From: Pterois miles
Lineage: Eukaryota > Chordata > Actinopteri > Perciformes > Scorpaenidae
Reading direction: 5' to 3'
DNA: 64,000 nucleotides
Assembly: GCA_947000775.1 (NCBI GenBank)
Contig: CAMQGK010000650.1
Span: forward strand, 2,480,501 to 2,544,500
Part shown: in pieces, positions 11,349-23,800 of the stretch
Layout: the number at the start of each line of letters is the position of its first letter
How positions within the stretch are numbered: the stretch's first letter is position 1
Notes under the pieces: generated by a model
Told to the model about the DNA's origin: nothing
What the model saw: the letters and a program-made list of their open reading frames with translations, nothing else
Databases searched by the model: none
Position numbers and translations under genes: made by a program

Positions 11349-13759
11349 TCAGCTGCTTGTTGAGTGCACATTGAGCACAGCATGCGCTCTCTTTCTGGCT
11401 TCCTGGATGTAAATCTGCATGAATTCTCGTCCAAACATCTCTCTGTCTTCTTCGTCGTCCTCAGTCTTCGTCTCGCTGCAGGGCAGCGTCACATCCAGGG
11501 TCAGAGGATTGTCCCGGAAATTCACAAACCTGCTTCAACAGAAGAAAACATCTGCTCAATCTGAGAGACCACTGCTGGTTTCAACTGTGATGGACGGGAC
11601 ACGTCTCAAACATTACAGATAGTAATGTTATTCGATTCTGTGTTTGTGGACAGACGAACTGTAGGACAGACTGAATGACTGACCTGAGGACAGACAGACT
11701 GACCTGGGGTTGGATGTTGGTGGACAGACTGACCTGAGGTTGGACATGTCCTCCATCAGTTGGGGGATGTCTCTGAGTCTGTTGCTGCTGAGAACCAGCG
11801 TGTCCAGACTTTTCATCCTGCTGATGTTCTCTGGAAGTTTCTCCAGTTGGTTTCTCTGCAGCCACAGAGTGTGCAGCGTCTCCATCCTGAGGACAAACAG
11901 ATCCCAGTGTTCATTGGCTGATGGCAGAAGGGGGCGGGGCTGAGCTGATTCCTTCACTCACCTGTGTATGTCTTCAGGTAAGTGCTGCAGTCGGTTTCCC
12001 CCCATGTCGAGCCATTCGAGTGCCGGCAGTCCAACCACGCAGTCCGGCACGCAGGTGAAGTCATTCATGGACAGATCCAGGTGCTGCAGCTTCTTCAGCT
12101 TCCTCAGCTGAGGTTCAGAGAACAGTCCTCAGATCAGCTCGATCAAAGAGGGTTCATGAATACAGGTCGACAGGACCTGGTTCAGGAATCCAGTATAAGT
12201 TTACATTTCTGATTTTGAATTTGTTTTAGGTTGACAATCATACCTTATTAAAAAAAAAAAAAAAAAAAGCAGTTTGACTTGTGTTCACACCTGCTTTAGA
12301 ACCTGACTGAGGTAGTGGTTTGTACCTGGTCTGGTAGATGGTTCAGGTCCCAGTTCATGGCCAACTCCAGTCTCTCCAGACTGTCACAGCAGCTCAGCTC
12401 TTCAGGAACAAACTGGATTCTGTTGTAGCTCAGAAGGAGCTGTCTGAGCTGAGTCAGCTTCCCTGAGACCAGAACCGGGACACAAGAGGACTCAGCACAT
12501 CGAGACAGAACTGTGGTACAGGACATGAAACAGGTCTACAACCTGTAAATCCACGTTATTGTAAGAATAAAATAATGTTTTTTTTTTTAATTTTCAGTAA
12601 AAGAGGAGGACATACTGACCAATCTGTTGGGGGATTTCGGTGACCCCATTGCGAGACAGATCAAGAACTAAAAGGTTCTGGAAGCTAGAGATGAAGTGAG
12701 GGATCTTCTGCAGTCCAGTCCGGTGAATCTGCCACTCCTGGACTTGACTGAGCTGGACCAAACAGCCTGGCAATGACTGGTGGACGGAGAGAAAAATAAA
12801 GATATGACCACAAGAGAATCACCTGACAGCACATATCACCAGGTAACATCAAGTCCACTATTACACCCCTCTTCCTGCATGGGGGTCGTTACCTTCCACT
12901 CCTCCTGTTCAATTCGGAGGATGAGTCGTCCATCTTCTGTCTGCAGCTTCTGTTTGAGCCGAGCCAGAACCACCCGGTCCTCCCAAACACCAACACTCAG
13001 TCTGAACCAGGGACATGGACCACATGAAACAATATGGACCAGACAGACCAGAACTCAGTCTGAACCAGGGACATGGACCACATGAAACAATATGGACCAG
13101 ACAGACCAGAACTCAGTCTGAACCAGGGACATGGACCACATGGACACGAGTCTTCACACCATATCTTTAATATATGCTAATAACCAGACCTGCATCCCCA
13201 ACATTAATGGGGCCCCATGTGAGACATATTGTTGGCAATAATTCATGATTGTACAAAATTAATATTCAGCATAATGTTGGTCCAGATCCAGATCTTACAT
13301 TCTACTTCCAAACAAGCCAAAAATGTGCTACTGATAACACTGTGATCCCTCACAGTGTGACTTTTGTGACCTTAAGAACTTGCTATTGCTGCTAGCCATT
13401 CAAGCTGAACCTGCTCTGTGAGGACTGTAAGGATTTTGGTTCAGCATTCAGATACCAGGTATGCAGCGTTAGCTTAGCCATTCAAGTGTTCCTTTAGCGA
13501 AGACACAGCGTGCCACCGGCCCTGTGCAACATTCACAGCTTGTACCTGGCTGTTACTGCCGTGCATTCCTGCCCGAATTGAGGCGAACTGCATAAAACAA
13601 TACAGACTAGACAGAGGAGGCGGAGTCTGACCTGCCAGTAGCCCCGCCCCTGGTCATCCTCTTCCTCTTCTCCTCTTCCTCCTTCTGGACCCTCCTGATC
13701 CTCGTCTCCCACAGAGCTTTGATGGAGCTCACTGAGCCGCATGCCGCCACGCCCACCAT
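11349..13759 (-). CDS. lrrc39: Leucine-rich repeat-containing protein 39 (myomasp), 7 coding exons, 336 aa
   Basis: A striated-muscle M-band protein that binds the myosin heavy chain C-terminal region. Minus-strand exons in order: 13759-13632, 13001-12893, 12776-12620, 12462-12326, 12107-11962, 11886-11734, 11529-11349; all phases agree. The N-terminus is basic and coiled (ALWETRIRRVQKEEEEKRKR). Then LRR units follow: LLVLDLSRNGVTEIP, QLRQLLLSYNRIQFVPEEL, LQHLDLSMNDFTCVP, LEWLDMGGNRLQHLPEDI, LHTLWLQRNQLEKLPENI and LDTLVLSSNRLRDIP. The C-terminal tail has VNFRDNPLTLDVTLP and an acidic TEDDEEDREMFGREF. Human LRRC39 is about one residue different in length. The acceptor of coding exon 2 is followed upstream by two decoy copies of itself (13002-13141). 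It is convergent with trmt13 and co-oriented with dbt, as in human. Confidence 0.95.
13002..13141 (-). repeat. 58-bp tandem repeat duplicating the lrrc39 exon 2 acceptor
   Basis: On the minus strand the unit contains CCATGTCCCTGGTTCAG followed by ACTGAGT, i.e. the 3' splice site and first bases of lrrc39 coding exon 2. It recurs twice upstream of the true junction at 13001/13002. The 58-bp period means that use of a decoy would shift the reading frame. Confidence 0.85.
13142..13631. other. Remainder of lrrc39 intron 1, no feature recognised
   Basis: About 490 bp of single-copy-looking sequence with no convincing ORF or repeat. Confidence 0.6.
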
Positions 13760-14375
13760 GATAACCACTTCCTGTCAGCCGTGGTGTCACAGCACACAGG
13801 TGTACAGGTAGGATGACCTCTGACCTCTGACTTGCAGCCACTTCCTCCCTCTGTGCATCCTGTCGGATAATTAATGGATGGGTTCGTTAGTGACATAATA
13901 TTACTGGATATTCATGTCATAGTAAATATTCAAGTGTAATATTAATATAAAGTTCTAAACATTTTACCCCTACATACATTAAGCCTTAACTGTAAGAAAC
14001 ACTAAAATACAAAACATTCTAAAATGAAATGGTTAAAGTGGTTCTTCGTTATTTTATATCAACATACAGTATTATCACAATAAGTAATAAGTATGTTAAA
14101 TTTGTTTATTTATTCATTTTTAGAATACTCTTCTAATAAGTTTAAGGATAAACTCTTTAGTTTTTTGATGGAAGCCATGAAGTACTCTCTGATGCTGTAC
14201 TTCAGACTTCCTGTTCAGATCTCTGATTTATTTTTAGTTATATTTTCACCTGATTCTGAGTTCAACAGCTGAACACACATTTATAAAGCACTTCCTAGTG
14301 CAGTACTGCTGTAGTACCTCTGATTAACGTGGTAGTCTCTGTGTAGTACAGTGGTAGTATTGTGTCTCTCCTCAC

Positions 14376-14440
14376 CTTGTGTGAGCACAGCAGCTGTCCT
14401 CCATGCTGCGTCTCTTCAGCTGAAATCTGACCTCAGATCT
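14376..14440 (-). other. Candidate non-coding first exon of lrrc39
   Basis: On the minus strand a GTGAGG donor at 14375-14370 ends a stretch containing ACGCAGCATGGAGGACAGC. Its reading frame does not join the ATG at 13759 in phase, so if used it is a 5' UTR exon. The upstream end is not defined by the sequence. Confidence 0.3.
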
Positions 14441-14480
14441 GCAGGATAATTTTAGCCTCCAGGTCACCTGACCCCACTAG

Positions 14481-14603
14481 CACAATACACAGTCACATGA
14501 CACAAAACACAGTCATGTGACACAATACACAGTCACATGACACAATACACAGTCACGTGACACAATACACAGTCACATGACACAATACACAGTCACATGA
14601 CAC
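14481..14603. repeat. About 20-bp tandem repeat (ACACAGTCACATGACACAAT)
   Basis: About six to seven copies with small variants (CACATGA / CACGTGA), just upstream of the candidate lrrc39 5' exon. The CACGTG variant is an E-box. Confidence 0.85.
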
Positions 14604-15299
14604 ACTGTTAGTATAAATACATGCGTAACTGGCCCACTCTCAATGTCCCCACACAGACTCAGACTTTGAGTCCTTGAGGGTTCAGGTAATGGTCCAGCCC
14701 GTGAAGCCTCTCTGACATTTTGAGCCATTTATGAACACTTTCTGTAAATCCATGTCTGAGGACTTTGACTGAGGGAATTAAACCACATTGATTTATTGAA
14801 AGTATTTAAAAAACACTTCCTGTATCTGTGACCTCATAACCTCCTGCTGTCACATCATAAAGCTGTCATCAGGTTCATGGTGATCGACCTGCAGCTGACT
14901 TCAACTTTATGTTTTATCAATAAATTTTTAACAACAGCATCAGATTTTACTGCTGGACACACAGATCAGTTCAATTAAAACCCCATAAGTCAGATCATTT
15001 ATTTATTTGTTTAAAACACTGAAAGTGTGTTAAAGGTGCAGTGTGGAGGATTTAGTGGTAGATTAGCCTCCGCTCACTTTCCCAACTCATAGAGAACGAC
15101 GGTGGCCCGACGTGAAAACATGAAAGTCTCTAGAGCTGGAGTTTGGTTTATCCATTCTGGGCTACTGTTTAAACATGGAGGAGCAACATGGAGGAGCGAC
15201 AGTGGAGAAACAGGAGGAGAGACACAGGGGAGCAACATGGAGAGACATGGAGGAAAAACGTGGAGGAAAAACATAGAGAACTCAATAAACACGGTCCAC

Positions 15300-15730
15300 T
15301 GCTCGGGTCTTGCAAGTTTTGGGAGTCTTGGGAGTCTTAAGGTCTTGGGAGTCTTGGAAGGTTTGGGAGTCTTGGGAGTCTTAAGGTCTTGGGAGTCTTG
15401 GAAGTTTTGGGGTCTTGGACTCCTCAGGTCTTGGGAGTCTTGGAAGTTTTGGGGTCTTGGACTCCTCGGGTCTTGGAAGGTTTGGGAGTCTTAAGGTCTT
15501 GGGAGTCTTGGAAGGTTTGGGAGTCTTGGGAGTCTTAAGGTCTTGGGAGTCTTGGAAGTTTTGGGGTCTTGGACTCCTCGGGTCTTGGAAGTTTTGGGGT
15601 CTTGGACTCCTCAGGTCTTGGGAGTCTTGGAAGTTTTGGGGTCTTGGACTCCTCGGGTCTTGGAAGTTTTGGGAGTCTTGGAGCCTTAAGGTCTTGGGAG
15701 TCTTGGAAGTTTTGGAGTCTTGGAGTCTAA
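15300..15730. repeat. Minisatellite of GTCTTGGGAGTCTTGGAAGT type
   Basis: Interleaved units of GTCTTGGGAGTCTTGGAAG and TTTTGGGGTCTTGGACTCCT, with a higher-order period. It is open in one frame for over 100 codons only because of the repeat. Confidence 0.9.
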
Positions 15731-15817
15731 CATGCTTAGTGTAACTTGAGCTGCGTCTCTATTGACTCGGATCAGATTTTAGGGAGCAGCTGTTATGATG
15801 TATTGATGCCGCTTGGG

Positions 15818-16145
15818 AGCGGCAGTAGCTCAGTCTGTAGGGAGTTGGCTTGGGAACCGGAGGGTCACCGGTTCAAGTCCCGCCATGGACCAAGAACTGA
15901 GTGTGAACTGGTAGCTGGAGAGGTGCCAGTTTACCACTTGGGCACTGCCGAGGTGCCCCTGAGCAAGGCACCAAACCCCCAACTGCTCGGGGCGCTTGTC
16001 AGGAGCAGCCCCCTCACTCTGACATCTCTCCATTGTTGCATGTTTGTGCATGTGTGTGTTCGGGTCTGCATGTACCGTAAAAAAGAGGAAAATATGAATT
16101 TCCCCCGGGGCTACTAAGGAACCTCTTCTTCTTCTTCTTCTTCTA
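15818..16145 (+). mobile_element. tRNA-derived SINE (second family), plus orientation
   Basis: The head GGCAGTAGCTCAGTCTGTAG (A box) and CCGGTTCAAGTCCCG (B box) is tRNA-like. The body has GGGCACTGCCGAGGTGCCCC and GCAAGGCACCAAACCCCCAA, and the tail is a CTT repeat. Three further copies lie at 16493-16858, 17906-18306 and 55741-56078. It resembles the ROn1/AFC-type SINE of percomorph fish; the family name was not checked. Confidence 0.85.
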
Positions 16146-16492
16146 ACAGAAACACAACCATCTATGTATGACAAACAAAAAGAAGACCAAGCTACAGAAC
16201 ATAAAAGGCCATCTGTTGATTTGATGTGGCGTTCCAGTCTGAGCTAACAGGACTCGGCAACCCGAACACATTGGATGTTAAAAGGACATGCGAGGAGGCA
16301 ATGGATTCTGAGCCTCCCAGGCCAGTGTGAAGATATAATCTCTCCACCTAGTCCTGGGTCTTCCCCGGGGCCTCCTCCCAGCTGGTCGTGCCTGGAACAC
16401 CTCCCTAGGGAGGCACTCAGGGGGCATCCTTACCAGATGCTTGAACCACCTCAACTGGCTCCTTTCAATGCAAAGGAGCAGCAGCAGCTCTA

Positions 16493-16858
16493 CTTTAAGA
16501 AGAAGAAGAAGAAGAAGATATTCCTTTATTTGTCCCACAATGGGGAAATTCAATTTTTACACTCTGTTGTTTTTACTTATACACGGTACATGCAGACCCG
16601 AGACACACACATGCACAAACAGGACCCATATACATGCATCAAATGGAGAGATGTCAGAGTGAGGGGGCTGCTCCTGACAAGCGCCCCGAGCTGTTGGGGG
16701 TTTGGTGCCTTGCTCAGGGGCACCTCGGCAGTGCCCAAGAGGTAAACTGGCACCTCTCCAGCTACCAGTTCACACTCAGTTCTTGGTCATGTCGGGACTT
16801 GAACCGGTGACCCTCCGGTTCCCAAGCCAACTCCCTACAGACTGAGCTACTGCCGCCC
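16493..16858 (-). mobile_element. tRNA-derived SINE inserted in the LINE, minus orientation
   Basis: The same family as 15818-16145 but inverted: GAAGAAG tail and TTTGTCCCACAATGGGGAAA at the left, tRNA-like head at the right ending CTACTGCCGCCCCC. LINE coding sequence continues on both sides. Confidence 0.85.
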
Positions 16859-17905
16859 CCAACAGTCCCCAACAGATGTGACAGGCTGAGCTTCTCACCC
16901 TATCTCTAAGGGAGACGCCAGCCATCCTCCTGAGAAAACCAATTTCAGCCGCTTGTACTCGCGATGTAGTTCTTTGAGTCCTGACCCAGCCCTCATGACC
17001 ACAGGTGAGAGTAGGAACGAAGAGTGACCAGTAGAGAGAGCTTTGCCTTCCGGCCCATCTCTGTTTTCGTCACAATGGTGTGGTAAATCGAATCCAATAC
17101 TGCCTCCGCTGTTCTCCGTGCCAATCTCATGCTCCATTGTCCCCTCACTCGTGAACAAGACCCCGAGGTACTTGAACTCCTTCACTTGGGGTAAAGACTC
17201 ATTCCCTACCCGGAGTAGACGTCGGTTTCCTGCTGAGAACCATAGCCTCAGATTTAGAGGTGCTGATCCTCATCCTTGCCGCTTCACATTCAGCTGCCAC
17301 CAGATCCAGTGAGTGTTGGAGGTCACGGACCAATGATGCCAACAGGACCACATCATCTGCAAAAAGCAGCGATGAGATTTTCAGTACACTAATGCGCAAA
17401 CCCTACTCCCCCCTGACTGCGCCTCGATATCCTGTCCATGAATATCACAAACAGTATTGTTGACGAGGTGCAACCCTGGCAGAGGCCAAACCCCACCGGA
17501 AATGAGTCTGACTTCCTGCTAAGAACCCGAACACAGCTAACACTTTAGGAGTACAAAGATTGGATGGCCCTGAGAAGTGACCCCCTCACCACCTCCCACA
17601 GTATCTCCCAGGGGGCCCAATCATACACCCTCTCTAACTCCACAAAACACATGTAAACTATATGGGCGTATTCCCAGGCCCCCTCCCGGATCCTTGTGAG
17701 AGTGAATAGCTGGTCTGTTGTCCCACGGCCAGAACAGATTGTTCCTCTTCAATCCGAGGTTTGACTAACGGTTGAACCCTCCTTTTCAGCACCCTGGAGT
17801 ACATTTTACCAGGGAGGCTGAGTAGTGTGATACCACTGTAAATGGCACACTCTCTGGTCCCCTTTGTGAACAGGGAGTCCACCATCCCGGTCTGCCACTC
17901 CTTAG

Positions 17906-18306
17906 AAGAAGAAGAAGAAGAAGATAGTCCTTTATTAGTCCCGAAGGGGAAATTAATTTTTACCTCTGTTGTTAACTTATACACGGTACATGCAGACCTG
18001 AACACACACATGCACAAACATGAAAATGGAGAGATGTAGAGTGAGGGGGCTGCTCCTGACAAGCGCCCCGAGCAGTTGGGGGTTTGGTGCCTTGCTCAGG
18101 GCACCTCGGCAGTGCCCAAGAGGTAAACTGGCACCTCTCCAGCTACCAGTTCACACTCAGTTCTTGGTCATGTCGGGACTTGAACCGGTGACCCTCCGGT
18201 TCCCAAGCCAACTCCCTACAGACTGAGCTACTGCCGCCCCCAACAGTCCCCAACAGATGTGACAGGCTGAGCTTCTCACCCTATCTCTAAGGGAGACGCC
18301 AGCCAC
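17906..18306 (-). mobile_element. Second SINE insertion in the LINE, carrying 66 bp of LINE-derived 5' flank
   Basis: The SINE body is at 17906-18240. It is followed, upstream of the tRNA head on the minus strand, by a 66-bp segment (18241-18306) identical to 16859-16924, the LINE flank next to the first SINE. The insertion splits the LINE at GCCACTC, which is present on both sides (near 17884 and 18302), a plausible target-site duplication. Confidence 0.75.
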
Positions 18307-18480
18307 TCACGACCTTCAGGCACTGTCCCCACCTTCCATGCAATGTTGAAGAGATGTGTCATCCACGACAGCCCCTCCACACCCAAAGCCTTCAGCATTT
18401 CTGTCCAGATCTTGTCAATCCTCAGGCTTTGCCACGACCATCAAAGTTATTTGGTCCACCTTGGCTTCTTAGACATGTTA

Positions 18481-20846
18481 TATCATATTCATCTTTGTTT
18501 TAATCATTTATATTCACCTCTTTCCCTTTCTTTTCTCTATCTCCTTTTTTCTCCTGTCTATTGATGACGATGTCATTTCCTGGTTTGTCAACCAACAGGC
18601 TTGCGTATTGACGGAGAAGCACCTCCAACTCTTCTGAGTATAGTAGGTGTGCCAGCTGCTGCTGACTTTTGAGCACATATTCCACCCATCCAACGAGCCC
18701 TTCACAAGACTGAATAAACAAATCATTCGGTTATTTTTCATTAATTATTAGCTAAAAATCTGTAAGAGAGATTTTAACGAAGTCTGATATTAGAGGACAA
18801 AACGACCCGAGTGAACCGTTCAAGTTTGTGCACTTCAGCTTTATTCACCAAGTTTATGACTTTAACCATTTCTAATCTACAATCTCCCCAAAATACAAAA
18901 ACCTACTTTTGTTTTTTACACATTTGAGTCTTTCGCTAAAAACAAAAACACACAAGTAACAGATGACCAACACTAGGAGCTCTTTACCCAGCAGCCACCG
19001 GGACACAGAGGAAGGTCCCCATCCAGGATCGCTTCCATAGTTACACACCTTAGAAAGAGGTGACAGTAACAGTTTCAGTACATAGGAACAGACGGGTCAG
19101 ACCACAAGGATCAGGTCTACAGGTAGACCACAACCACAGCAGGAACCAGAACTCAGCATACGAACAGATGGGTCTGAGCATGAGGATCAGGTCTACAGGC
19201 AGACCACAACCACACCAGCAGGAACCAGAACTCAGAATAGGAAGAGGCAGGTTTGACCTCCAGGATCAGGTCTACACGTAGACCTCTACCACATCAGCAG
19301 GAACCAGAACTTTACTTATTTACACTTCAGTTTGATGTCTGTTTCTCTTTTTATCACAATGGAACTCTGCTGAGGACAGACAAGGAACTGGTTCTGATCC
19401 AGTAAAGAGACCAATTAGAGGAACTGGTTCTGATCCAGTAAAGAGACCAGTTAGAGGAACTGGTTCTGATCCGGTATAGACATCAGGTGGACTAAGGGGC
19501 TCTGAACCACAATAGGGAGAAAACTACAATTCTTCACTGTTTTCTGTGTTCTTATTGAATATTTACACAATAATCATGATATTGATAATAATGTTAAGAA
19601 TATTGTTAATTAATTTTATAATAATATAATAACAATAATAATAACAATAATAAATATTAGTAGTATTATGATAATACTTATATTAATGATTCGAATAAGC
19701 TAGAGCTGATTTCTGGTGTAAACGAGGTCTCAAACAAATGGATCAGAACAAGAATCGTGATTTCATTCATCGGTTCATCTCTGAACCGAGCTCTGTGAAT
19801 TTGGTCCCGCTGATAAATCAAATCATTTGGTCACTTGACACACACCAGGTATGCTGGCTCAGCCCACCTCCTTTACATACTGAGACAGGTTAAAACCAGG
19901 TCTGAATCCAGACTGCAGCTGATAATTAATATGTAAATGATTTTTAAGGTTTGACAGAAACCGATCAGATTCTGTTGACACACTCAGACAAATATGGAGT
20001 CGATTCTACTGGATCTGGTTCTACTGGATCTGGTTCTACAGAGAATGTTTAATCAAAACATATGAAGTGTTTTCAATGTTTCAGTTTAATAACTACAAAC
20101 TTAAACGTGAAACAGGAACTGATCTCAGAAGAACTCAAATGTTAAAAGGTGCCCCGGCTTCCTGGTTCACCAGGTCACCGGTTGAATGGTTCCCCGGTTT
20201 CCCCAGTGTTTCGCTCTCCAGAGCTTTAAAATAACATATTTCTTTTAAACAATTTTACATTTCAGAGATACAATATAACAAAAATTGATGAGAGACAATA
20301 ATTGTGATCATCTTGTGTCTCTTGCTGTCCTTCAGGACAGGTTTTGGACTGAAATATTTAGTTGATATTTAACCTTTTATGTCTAAGTTTTAAACTAGAG
20401 TTTATGAAATATAGTGATCATAATAAAGAAACACACACTGTGGTCTTGGGAGGATATTGTAAAACTAAACACTTTTAGTTTCTGGTTTCCTGGTTCACCA
20501 GATTCCTTGTTCACCAGTTCACTTGTTTCCTGGATGTGAACTGGTGGTGCAGTTTAAAGGGAGAATCCATCATCAGTAATAAAAGCATGATTTGTGATTA
20601 ATTAACTGAAACATTAATAACAAACTGACGACCTTTAACCTCCACTCTGAGAGTGTGTTACTGGTCATCATGGAAACAACATGATTGACAGGCTGACCCC
20701 TACTCCTCCCGGTGCCTTGCTCCAAGGCAACAAGGAAACAACAGCGAGTGAATGCAAAGGCCTCGACCAGAAAGACGAAGCGAAGGCAGCAGGAGGAGAA
20801 ATGAAGGTCCTCCCCGGGGCTGATGGGAAATATTCTCTCTCTCCAT
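18481..20846. other. Intergenic or dbt 3' UTR region, no gene recognised
   Basis: No ORF with recognisable homology. It contains a repeat of about 70 bp at 19060-19310 (GATCAGGTCTACAGG and GCAGGAACCAGAACTCAG), a repeat of about 36 bp at 19378-19480 (AACTGGTTCTGATCC) and an AT-rich patch at 19560-19680. The part adjacent to 20847 is likely the dbt 3' UTR, but its end cannot be placed. Confidence 0.55.
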
Positions 20847-23800
20847 TTACTTGAGGTCCAGCACCATGCTGGCTGGGTTCTCCAGGTAATCCCTCCACAG
20901 GTTGGAGAACCGACACATGGTGGCTCCGTCGATGATGCGATGATCCGCCGACCAACTGACGTTCATGATGTGAGCTCTGACCACTTGACCGCTGGCGTCG
21001 AACCGAGGAAGAACCTGACGGAGAAAAAAAAAAAAGATGGCTGAAGTCAAGATGTTTTCTCTTACTTCTTTTAGATTTTTGTTAGAAGTTTTGTTAGAAA
21101 AAAACATAAAACTAAAATATATAATAAATATCCCCACCCTTAAACTCGACTTTGTTGAAGCAACTTTAGATTCTATTACAGCACTCAGTCTTTTGGGGTA
21201 GGAGTCTATCAGCATGGCTCATCTTTGCTTGGTAATATTTGCCTACTCTTCCTCTCCACAGCTCAAGATCTGTCAAATTGTGAGGACATCTGTTCTCAGC
21301 CCTCTTCAGGTCACCCCACAGATCTTCTATAGTATTCGGGTCTGGGCTCTGACTGGGCTGGTCCACTACTTCAACCTTCTTCTGGTGAAGCCGTTCTGTT
21401 GTTGGTTTGGATGTATGCTTTGGGTGTTGTTGTGCTGAAAGGTTAAATTCCTCTTCATCTTCAGCTTCCTAGCAGATGCCTGAAGGTTTTGTGCCAACAT
21501 TGACTGGTATTTAGTAGTGTTCATGATTCCCTCCATCTGGACTAAAGCCCCGGTTTCAGCTGAAGACAAACAGCCCCAAAGCCTGATGCTGCCCCCCCAC
21601 CACACTTGTAGTCCACAACCAGTACTTACCACAGATTCCTGCAGCTCCTTTAATGTTGCTGTAGGCCTCTTGGCAGCCTCCCTGACCAGTTTTCTTCTCG
21701 TCTTTTTATCAGTTTTGGAGGGACATCCATTTCTTGGTAATGTTACTGTTGTTCCATATTTTCTCCACTTGTTGATGACTGTCTTCAGTGTGCTCCGTCG
21801 TATATTTAATGCCTTGGAAAGTCTTTTGTATTCTTCTCCTGACTGATATCTTTCAACAGTGAGATGCCTTTGATGCTTTGGCAGCTCTCTACAGCCCACG
21901 GCTTCGACTGTTAGATGTGAGCTCAACTTTATTTGGGGTTTACGTATATTGGAGTCACTTTAATTGATGGCAGGTGTGTACTGACTACTATTTAACATGA
22001 GTTTGAATGTGATATTGACTACCGATAGATGCTTACTGCTACTACTGCTACTTCCCTGTTGCCATGACAACAGCACATTCATTTAGAAACAGGATTCATG
22101 TTGTTCAGGACCTACCTGGATTTTTCCCAAAGCTCCGATGGCGACTTCAGGAGGAAGAATGACCGGTTTGGCGTAAGTCCCTCCGATCTGATTAAACCAA
22201 AAACAGGACACAGATTAATGTCAGTCAGATCTGAAGCAGATTCAAGTTCTGGTTCAGGTTCTAGTGTGTTGCTGTTGTTGAACTCACTGATCCAATGTTG
22301 GACAGGGTGAAGGTTCCTCCGCTGAGCTCATTGGTTCCCAGTTGACCTGCAGCTCCGAGAGCCTGCAGACGGTTCAACTCCTGAGCGATCTGGAAGACAC
22401 TGAGCAGCTGGACGTTCTTCACGTTGGGAACCAGCAGACCCTGACTGGTGTCCATCGCCAGGCCCACATTATGAGATGCCTGCAGACCAGAGACACACCT
22501 GTCAACAACAACATGTCCACACGTCTACAGAGCAGAGACACAACATGTCTACTGCGGTTTCTACTACAGACTGATCTGGTCTCTGAGGATGTCCCATGGG
22601 GATGTCTGTTATCTAATATAAACACCCTGATACAGAATAAATGAACCACTTACTAACTTTCTACAGAGCTTTCAACCATCCTCAGTGGATGAAGGAGCGC
22701 AGTTGTCATGGAGACGGCTCTGGTGTCATATCATTCAGTTAATATAGTTACCCGGAACCCTGTCATAGATATAATGTGATGAACAAGAGGAGGTGTTGAC
22801 CTTGTATGTGATGTTCTGGCAGCCTTCGTCCACAGAGGCATTCAGGATTGGAAAATGGACGAGACTGAGGGAGGCCGCCTGGACAAATGAGAGCGCAGCA
22901 TTAACACCATCATTTAACGTTCAACCAATCAGCATCAACATGAGTGGCAGTACCTTGATGAAGAAGGGCATGTAGCTCAGTTTGACCCCCCGACCTTCAG
23001 CGATGGACCTGAGTTCAGCTCTCAGAGACACCAGGCGGCTCAGGTCCACCTCGTCACAGTAACCGAAGTGAGGAATCTTCAGTGCCGCCGTCATCGTCTT
23101 CACCATCGCTCTGTGGAAACCTGGAAGACAAATGCTGACACACTCAGCATCACCTGAAAAGTCTACAGGTGTGTTCAGACCACAGACCTGAACCTGGACT
23201 CTAATGGGTACAGGTGTGTTCAGACCACAGAACTGGACCTGGAGTCTACTATGGATATACAGACCACTATCACTAGATAACTGAGAGACTGAGGAACGTT
23301 TACTGTGATGGTGATATACTGGGAAGACTTAAACACTCTGGCCTTTACCACTGACCCTGTGAGCAAAGACAGGATAAATCTCGACCAGTCTCTGACCTTT
23401 AAGGGGCTCGGTGACGTCCTTGCCAGTGAAGACCGGTTTGGGGGTGGTAGCTGAAGGTTTGATGGCTGCCGTAGTGCTCACCGGCCTGGCAGCAGCAGCA
23501 GCGGTGGCGGCAGCAGCAGGGGCAGGGGGCGGAGTCTGGATCTCCTGGAACAGGGTCGGAGGTATGATGGCTCCGGTCTGCTTCGCCAGAAAGTTCAGGA
23601 TGTCCTCCTTCAGGATCCGTCCGTCTTTCCCCGTCCCAACCACCTCACTGAGCTTAATCTGAGTAAGACCAGTCAAACAAGTCACATGTTAAACTGGGGA
23701 CAGACTGGGGACACTAGACACAGACTGGAGGCAGACTGGAATCAGACTGAAAGACAGAGTGGGGGTCAGACTGAAAGACAGACTGGGGGACAGACTGGAG

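Larger units (their letters stand above)
16150..18480 (-). mobile_element. Non-LTR retrotransposon (LINE) with reverse transcriptase, interrupted by two SINE copies
   Basis: Reading right to left on the minus strand there is one degraded copy: WKVGTVPEGREW, ITLLSLPGKMYSRVLKRRVQ, LLFADDVVLLASLVRDLQHS (with the catalytic FADD box), MRISTSKSEAMVLSRKP, KEFKYLGVLFTSEGTMEHEI, GVSLRDRV and IERSQLRWFKHLVRMPP, then GRRPRGRPRTRWRDY. Frameshifts and stops are present. SINEs interrupt it at 16493-16858 and 17906-18306. The motif order is that of the common fish LINE; assignment to Rex1, RTE or L2 was not attempted. Confidence 0.85.

Noticed and set aside
15102..15744. Overlapping ORFs rich in LGSLGVL repeats
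   Set aside because: Translation of the GTCTTGGGAGTCTTGG minisatellite; no domain or splice context.
15830..18230. tRNA genes (A and B boxes present)
   Set aside because: The tRNA-like heads belong to SINEs with long non-tRNA bodies and tails; no cloverleaf with CCA-ready acceptor stem is evident.
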